Positions 57,101-64,000 of a DNA stretch of 64,000 nucleotides are shown here, in pieces; the stretch's first letter is position 1, and each line of letters begins with the position of its first letter. The DNA is from Punica granatum (taxonomy: Eukaryota; Streptophyta; Magnoliopsida; Myrtales; Lythraceae), in assembly GCF_007655135.1 (NCBI RefSeq), contig NC_045131.1, forward strand, positions 20,072,001-20,136,000. The letters are read 5' to 3'. The notes under the pieces were generated by a model, which saw only the letters and a list, made by a program, of their open reading frames with translations, made no database searches and had not been told where the DNA came from. The translations under genes and the position numbers were made by a program.

Positions 57101-60100
57101 TTATTGCTTTCCGGACTTCGCGTCCATGGACTTCGCGTCTACCTTACTGCTTTCCACGGGCTTCGGCCTAGTAACTTTATTGCTTTCCGGACTTCGCGTC
57201 CACTTTACTGCTTTCCACGGGCTTCGACCTAGTAACTTTATTGCTTTCCGGACTTCGCGTCCACCTTATTGCTTTCCACGGGCTTCGGCCTAGTAACTTT
57301 ATTGCTTTCCAGACTTCACGTCCACTTTACTGCTTTCCACGGGCTTCGGCCTAGTAACTTTATTGCTTTCCGGACATCGTGTCCACGGATTTCGCGTCCA
57401 CCTTACTGCTTTCCACGGGCTTCGGCCTAGTAACTTTATTGCTTTCCGGACTTCGCGTCCACCTTACTGCTTTCCACGGGCTTCGGCCTAGTAACGTTAT
57501 TGCTTTCCGGACTTCGCGTCCATGGACTTCGCGTCCACCTTACTGCTTTCCACGGGCTTCCGCCTAGTAACTTTATTGCTTTCCGGTCTTCGCGTCCACT
57601 TTACTGCTTTCCCGGGCTTCGACCTAGTAACTTTATTGCTTTCCGGACTTCTCGTCCAGCTTACTGCTTTCCACGGGCTTCGGCCTAGTAACTTTATTGC
57701 TTTCCGGACTTCGCGTCGATGGACTTCGCGTCCACCTTACTGGTTTCCATGGGCTTCGGCCTAGTAACTTTATTGCTTTCCGGACTTCGCGTCCATGGAC
57801 TCACGTCCACCTTACTGCTTTCCACGGGCTTCCGCCTAGTAACTTTATTGCTTTCCGGACTTCGCGTCCACTTTACTGCTTTCCACGGGCTTCGACCTAG
57901 TAACTTTATTGCTTTCCGGACTTCGCGTCCACCTTACTGCTTTCCACGGGTTTCGGCCTAGTAACTTTATTGCTTTCCGGACTTCGCGTCCACTTTACTG
58001 CTTTCCACGGGCTTCGGCCTAGTAACTTTATTGCTTTCCGGACTTCGCGTCCACGAACTTCGCGTCCACCTTACTGCTTTCCACAGGCTTCGGCCTAGTA
58101 ACTTTATTGCTTTCCGGACTTCGCGTCCATGGACTTCGCGTCTACCTTACTGCTTTCCACGGGCTTCGGCCTAGTAACTTTATTGCTTTCCGGACTTCGC
58201 GTCCACTTTACTGCTTTCCACGGGCTTCGACCTAGTAACTTTATTGCTTTCCGGACTTTGCGTCCACTTTACTGCTTTCCACGGGCTTCGGCCTAGTAAC
58301 TTTATTGCTTTCCGGACTTCGCGTCCACGGACTTCGCGTCTACGTTACTGCTTTCCACGGGCTTCGGCCTAGTAAATATATTGCTTTCCGGACTTCACGT
58401 TCACCTTATTGCTTTCCACGGGCTTCGGCCTAGTAACTTTATTGCTTTTCGGACTTTGCGTCCACGGACTTCGCGTCCACCTTTCTGCTTTCCACGGGCT
58501 TCGGCCTAGTAACTTTATTGCTTTCCGGACTTCGCGTCCATGGACTCACGTCCACCTTACTGCTTTCCACGGGCTTCCGCCTAGTAACTTTATTGCTTTC
58601 CGGACTTCGCGTCCACTTTACTGCTTTCCACGGGCTTCGACCTAGTAACTTTATTGTTTTCCGGACTTCGCGTCCACCTTACTGCTTTCCACGGGTTTCG
58701 GCCTAGTAACTTTATTGCTTTCCGGACTTCGCGTCCACTTTACTGCTTTACACGGGCTTCGGCCTAATAACTTTATTGCTTTCCGGACTTCGCGTCCACG
58801 AACTTCGCGTCCACCTTACTGCTTTCCACAGGCTTCGGCCTAGTAACTTTATTGCTTTCCGGACTTCGCGTCCATGGACTTCGCGTCTACCTTACTGCTT
58901 TCCACGGGCTTCGGCCTAGTAACTTTATTGCTTTCCGGAGTTCGCGTCCACTTTACTGCTTTCCACGGGCTTCGACCTAGTAACTTTATTGCTTTCCGGA
59001 CTTCGCGTCCACCTTATTGCTTTCCACGGGCTTCGGCCTAGTAACTTTATTGCTTTCCAGACTTCACGTCCACTTTACTGCTTTCCACTGGCTTCGGCCT
59101 AGTAACTTTATTGCTTTCCGGACATCGTGTCCACGGATTTCGCGTCCACCTTACTGCTTTCCACGGGCTTCGGCCTAGTAACTTTATTGCTTTCCGGACT
59201 TCGCGTCCACGGACTTCGCGTCCACCTTACTGCTTTCCACGGGCTTCGGCCTAGTAACGTTATTGCTTTCCGGACTTCGCGTCCATGGACTTCGCGTCCA
59301 CCTTACTGCTTTCCACGGGCTTCCGCCTAGTAACTTTATTGCTTTCCGGACTTCGCGTCCACTTTACTGCTTTCCACGGGCTTCGACCTAGTAACATTAT
59401 TGCTTTCCGGACTTCTCGTCCACCTTACTGCTTTCCACGGGCTTCGGCCTAGTAACTTTATTGCTTTCCGGACTTTGCGTCCACTTTACTGCTTTCCACG
59501 GGCTTCGGCCTAGTAACTTTATTGCTTTCCGGACTTCGCGTCCACGAACTTCGCGTCCACCTTACTGCTTTCCACGGGCTTCGGCCTAGTAACTTTATTG
59601 CTTTCCGGACTTCGCGTCCATGGACTTCGCGTCTACCTTACTGCTTTCCACGGGCTTCGGCCTAGTAACTTTATTGCTTTCCGAACTTCGCGTCCACTTT
59701 ACTGCTTTCCACGGGCTTCGGCCTAGTAACTTTATTACTTTCCGGACTTCACGACCACGGACTTCGCGTCCACCTTACTGCATTCCACGGGCTTCGACCT
59801 AGTAACTTTATTGCTTTCCGGACTTTGCGTCCACTTTACTGCTTTCCACGGGCTTCGGCCTAGTAACTTTATTGCTTTCCGGACTTCGCGTCCACGGACT
59901 TCGCGTCTACGTTACTGCTTTCCACGGGCTTCAGCCTAGTAACTTTATTGCTTTCCGGACTTCACGTTCACCTTACTGCTTTCCACGGGCTTCGGCCTAG
60001 TAACTTTATTGCTTTTCGGACTTTGCGTCCACGGACTTCGCGTCCACCTTTCTGCTTTCCACGGGCTTCGGCCTAGTAACTTTATTGCTTTTCGGACTTC

Positions 60101-60530
60101 GCGTCCACGAACTTCGCGTCCACCTTGCTGCTTTCCACAAGTTTCGGCCTAGTAACTTTATTGCTTTCCGGACTTCGCGTCCTCGGACTTCGTGTCCACC
60201 TTACTGATTTCCACGGGTTTCGGCCTAGTAACTTTATTGCTTTCCAGACTTCGCGTCCACCTTACTGCTTTCCACGGGCTTCGGCCTAGTAACTTTATTA
60301 CTTTCCGGACTTCGCGTCCACTTTACTGCTTTCCACGGGCTTCGGCCTAGTAACTTTATTGCTTTCCGGACTTCGCGTCCACTTTACTGCTTTCCGGACT
60401 TCACGTCCACATTACTGCTTTTCGGACTTCGCGTCCACATTTACTGCTTTTCGGACTTCGTGTCCGCGGACTTCGTGTCCACATTTACTGCTTTCCGAAT
60501 TTCGCGTCCACTTTACATGCTTTCCGCGAG
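54113..60530. repeat. 6.4-kb tandem array in the 3' UTR (61/76-bp units)
   Basis: The basic unit is 61 bp: TTACTGCTTTCCACGGGC, TTCGGCCTAGTAACTTTA, TTGCTTTCCGGACTTCGCG, TCCACC. Some units carry an extra CGGACTTCGCGTCCA (76 bp). The two halves of a unit resemble each other (CTGCTTTCCACGGGCTTCGG and TTGCTTTCCGGACTTCGCG), so it probably arose from a ~30-bp ancestor. Variant units recur at 1748 bp (for example 55631/57379/59127), a higher-order period. The array decays into half units at 60380-60530. Translations are spurious because 61 is not a multiple of three. Confidence 0.95.
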
Positions 60531-60697
60531 CTTGGGCCCATCACCTACCACTTCACATCCTTCAAATCCTAATCATGCTACTATCTTATGATAGGAGGGG
60601 TGAGCCACCACGGAGAACGACGACAGAAGCGGTCGCCGGGACCAAAAAGGGTGCTCCTCATGATCTTTGGCTACATCCTCTAACCGAGCATGCAACC
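60531..60697 (+). other. Terminal internal region before the 3' LTR
   Basis: Single-copy. Its last ~60 bp match the inverted sequence at 13139-13200 of the non-autonomous element (GATCTTTGGCTACATCCTCT versus AATCTTTGATTGCATCCTCT). Confidence 0.7.
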
Positions 60698-60710
60698 AAA
60701 GAGGGGCAAG
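60698..60710 (+). promoter_or_regulatory. Polypurine tract of the giant element
   Basis: AAAGAGGGGCAAG, followed by one C and the 3' LTR start. It primes plus-strand DNA synthesis. Confidence 0.87.
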
Positions 60711-60711
60711 C

Positions 60712-63700
60712 TGTCAGCACCCCATTCTGGCCCACCGGCTTCCCGCACGAGGATTCCCGACCGAAGCTCGGGACACTATTCCTCGCCCGGCAAACAGGGG
60801 GCAAATAGGCAGGCACAGGGTCACGAACAACGGGAGAAGAGCTAGGTTACTGAGAAAGACGGAGGAAAGCCATTGGAAGAACAAACGGACAAAGAACCCC
60901 GAAATGGCGGAGCTGGCACTGTGGCACTATTCATCACCGAGTCACCGAAGCACCGAAAGGTGCCCAATATGGGACTCCAAAAATCTCTCTCAGTGCCAAA
61001 GTGACCAGCGGCACGTCCGAACGCATTTCCGGGGCAAGCCACATGAGCCGGGACACCCCGGTCTCTCACGGACGCCTTTTCTTACAGAGCTCCTGGGGCC
61101 CGACCCACTAACAAGTAAACGGCACCCGGAAACGGGCCTACAGGCACCCAAGGACCACCGAAGTCGGAGAACAAGCCTCAGATGACCTATTGGAACTCGA
61201 CTTGGTTTCCCGAGGGATGTTCCAGTGGTCACGAACGCCTCCCGGCGAGCCTTCGGGGCACGTCCATGGGAAACAGAGATCACAACGATCCCCGAGCACC
61301 TCACAATGATCCCCGAGCACCTCAAGACATTCAGGGAACACTGAGAAAATCCCGGTCACAAGTCCCTAGACCTCCCCGGGCCAACGGTCTTCGGTCGGAG
61401 ACGACGAGCCAACGAACCCCCACGAGGCAAAAGGGTCACCGAAACGAACATTAAGGCGCACAAAGAGCAATCGGGGACCGGGGACGCTCAACTTCACTCC
61501 GAATGTCAAAACAGGGCAAAACCGACTTTCGAGGCGCCGAGTCGCCCGAATGTTCGTTCACGCGACGCATGACGATATTAGACTCATTCAAATCCTCATA
61601 GTTCAAGCATTCCAAATCTTCAAATTAATTGGACATCGGAAGTCGGATGCGAGCTCAATCAAGTTTCAAGCGTTTTCCGACTTTTCTCTCAATCGAATGG
61701 GACCCACAGCTCAGCCAAGCCGAGCCATCAAGCCACGGCTCAACCCCATGCCACGGCTCGCCCACAACCAGCCACGGCTTCGACGTGACAGCCCCAAGCC
61801 ACGGCTGGATCCCTCATGGCCGGCGGTTCCAAGCTCCAAGAGCTTCCCTCCACCATCCATTTCAAATCTTCTTACACACTTACATCCATCCATCACTTCC
61901 TATCACAACCATCACTCCCCTTTGCTTTCCCTACACTCAACATGACTCTTGCCCGTCCCTAATCCTCCCTCAAAATTCGGCAGCCCTAGCTTAGGCCTCA
62001 AAACCGCAATTAGTTTCCTCTAATCATCCCGTTAGTCATCCCTACAAAGCTTCCAACATCATTAGTTCTAATCACTTCTTCATTCTCACTCTCTCTCAAG
62101 CCAACTTCTCTCTAAAATCTTCTCAACCTCCAGCCCTCATCAAAGTTCCGTCCAGCCCCTTACCAAGGCCGAAACCGGCCAAAACCGCCGGAAAACCGCC
62201 CAGTATTTCGGTAGCCACCCGACCCGACTTAAGCCAAAAATCATCAAACTTCCTAGCCTACATATTTTCTACCCCCTAAGTCCATTTCCGGGCTTAGATT
62301 TCCCATTCGAAGCCTCCAATACCGAGTTCTAGTCACATGAAGAATCGGGTCTCCTAGGCGTCACCCGTGTGCCCCGGACATCTCCACGCGTGCCATTTCT
62401 TCCCACGACTTCGGAGAGTCGTGCCATCATGTTCAAAGGGTTCCTCACTACCCTCACCCTCTCTCGTGAAGAGGTGGTCATGATCCGAGGGCCGATCAAC
62501 CGTGCACAACCACCGTTTCACCCGTTTCTCCTTTACCGGGTTCACCCGACTCTTACCGAACTTTATCTCACATTTTCGGGTTTGTTCAGGCCTTGGCACG
62601 CTAGGGTCTGCCCATGGTCATCTAGATCTGTCTCTTAGGAGTCCAACGAGCCAACCACTCACCGTGCCGTGACCGGAGTAAGCGTGCCGACCCGTTTTTC
62701 CCCGATCTGCCGCAGCCGCTGCCTTACGGGTACCTACTACCCGTAACTTCCAGCCGAGTCTAGCGACTCTCAAGGCCGCTTCCCCGACTCTTTTCCTCGT
62801 ATACCGGGGCTAGGTAACGTTCCTTTACGATCTATACAAGTTAGAATCTTCGATCCTTACTCGTAGGAAGTATTCGTGTGTTTTAAAGACCCGAAATGCA
62901 TGCAAGTTCCCATTTTTCTTTCGGATCTATCTCTTCCATGCACTTTCATGCAACGTACGTCCATTATATTCTCATGCACGACCATGCCGTGTCTATATGA
63001 TGTCCAAGCTTGCGTGCCATGACGGGAAATGACTCGGATCCGAAGGGAAGAGGTCCCCTTGGCCACGGGTTGAGCCACGGGACTCACGGCCGAGTCTCTA
63101 GGGAGAGACCCGTGAGCTTCCTTGGCCCACCCGCGACTAGGTTGGTCTCCTCCTTCTCGAAAGGGGTTGGTTCCCGTGTGTTTTATCATTAATCATAGTT
63201 AACGCGATAGCATGACGGAAAAAGGCTCGAATCGGGGCCGAAGAAGTCTTCCCAACTCGCGTGAGCCATGGAAGCTCACGGCCTTCCTTGGAGGAATAGG
63301 GCCGAGAGCTTCCTTGGGCCACACAAGTCCAGGAGGCTTTCTTCCGCCTCGAGATGGGTCGATTCCCGTGTTTTTATTTATTTCGTTATTATTTGAGTCA
63401 AGATCGTCTTGCTATTTCCATTCAAATATCTCGATTCATGTGTGTTTGTGTGATTCCATGCAATTATGGTCGTGACGGTATTAAGATGACTAGAACATGT
63501 GTTATTATCGTGATTAACGTGTTGTGCATGCAAGGAACGATCCGAAATGGCGCGGGAGATCGCTCAAAACTCGAGACGAGTCAAGGGTCACTCGGCTTCT
63601 TCCTTCAGGAGGTGGCCGAGAGTCCCCCGACCCCTCCCGAGTTTAAGCCGACCTCCCTAGTCGTTTCGAACCACTCCTTGGAATTGGATGTCTTAATGTT

Positions 63701-64000
63701 CGAATCTTATTGTTAGCTATATGGTAGATACGTAATTGACGTGTTGGTTTTGGATAATCACTCACCGAACTCAATACCCATAATGTCGGGCCACCATCAT
63801 CGAATAATTTCACAAACGGAGAAACGGGACGTATCATTCGGTTAATTAAATCACTTGGACTAAATAATTGGACAAATTGAATATTAATTCGTAAACGTAT
63901 CGATGGTCCATGGAACGGCGGAAATGCCCTTTTCCTTAAAAGCTTATAATTTCAAAACATCGAGACGTGTAACACGAATAGAATCGTGTCTAGCAAGTAC
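60712..64000 (+). mobile_element. 3' LTR of the giant element (incomplete)
   Basis: It starts TGTCAGCACCCCATTCTGG right after the polypurine tract and is collinear with 27958-31155. It continues without interruption across the AAGCT site where the 5' LTR holds a solo LTR. About 1.7 kb more should follow the window. Confidence 0.92.
62043..62049 (+). promoter_or_regulatory. Degenerate 3' LTR TATA box (TACAAAG)
   Basis: Same change as at 29263-29269 in the 5' LTR. Confidence 0.45.

Larger units (their letters stand above)
27958..64000 (+). mobile_element. Giant Tat/Ogre-like LTR retrotransposon (incomplete at right)
   Basis: The order is 5' LTR, PBS, leader, ORF1, gag, protease, intron, RT-RNase H-aRNase H-integrase, repeat-rich 3' UTR, polypurine tract, 3' LTR. 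Dual RNase H, extra ORF1, tRNA-Arg primer and a long 3' repeat region place it in the Tat lineage near Ogre. Two solo LTRs (31156-36191 and 47716-53010) are nested in it. Without them the internal region is about 17.4 kb and each LTR about 5.0 kb, so the element was near 27 kb. The left flank GTCAT (27953-27957) should recur after the 3' LTR. Internal stops and the integrase break make this copy unable to encode its proteins. Confidence 0.93.

Noticed and set aside
54113..60530. Many short plus-strand frames of the type TAFHGLRPSNFIAFRTS
   Set aside because: They are translations of a 61-bp tandem repeat, which cannot keep one frame; no start or family evidence.
54113..60530. Possible CRISPR-like array
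   Set aside because: Whole units repeat without unique spacers and the context is a plant retrotransposon 3' UTR.

Overview
The window looks like plant nuclear heterochromatin. I see no host gene, tRNA, rRNA or CRISPR array. Nearly all 64 kb can be assigned to nested Ty3/gypsy LTR retrotransposons of the Tat (Ogre-like) lineage. The evidence is a polymerase with a second, archaeal-type RNase H, a primer-binding site fitting tRNA-Arg, an extra ORF before gag, LTRs of about 5 kb and a 3' untranslated region full of tandem repeats. This suggests a flowering plant, probably a dicot. A Myrtales source such as pomegranate is only a weak recollection of similar proteins.

Two related LTR types recur. 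Both begin TGTCAGCACCCCATT in the sense direction. 'P-type' LTRs end GTGCGCACA and 'M-type' LTRs end GTCCGTACA. Their last ~2 kb are clearly homologous; their U3 parts differ.

Layout: 1-7487 is a minus-strand M-type LTR (left end outside the window), split by a plus-strand solo P-type LTR at 1059-6382 with a perfect GGTCC duplication. 7488-7894 is a scrap of older DNA with a decayed gag-like fragment. 7895-24221 is a complete minus-strand non-autonomous element of 16.3 kb: two nearly identical 5.2-kb LTRs, PBS, polypurine tract, perfect AATAA duplication, and an interior made of noncoding minisatellites. 24231-26586 is part of a minus-strand P-type LTR, cut by an M-type LTR (26587-27957), which is cut in turn by a giant plus-strand element (27958 to beyond 64000).

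The giant element has a 5' LTR (itself split by a solo LTR at 31156-36191, duplication AAGCT), PBS at 38012, a noncoding leader, ORF1 (DUF7745-like with coiled coil), gag, protease, a probable 220-bp intron, and RT/RNase H/aRNase H/integrase. Integrase is broken near its end by a solo M-type LTR (47716-53010), and its last 19 codons resume at 53012. A 6.4-kb tandem array (54113-60530), polypurine tract (60698) and 3' LTR (60712 onward) follow. ORF1 and gag carry four internal stops, with a fifth at the gag-protease boundary; the pol frame is open up to the insertion.

The two full elements form a plausible autonomous/non-autonomous pair. They share LTR ends, PBS, about 600 bp of leader and the last ~60 bp with the polypurine tract, so the coding element (or an intact relative) could have supplied proteins for the 16.3-kb one.
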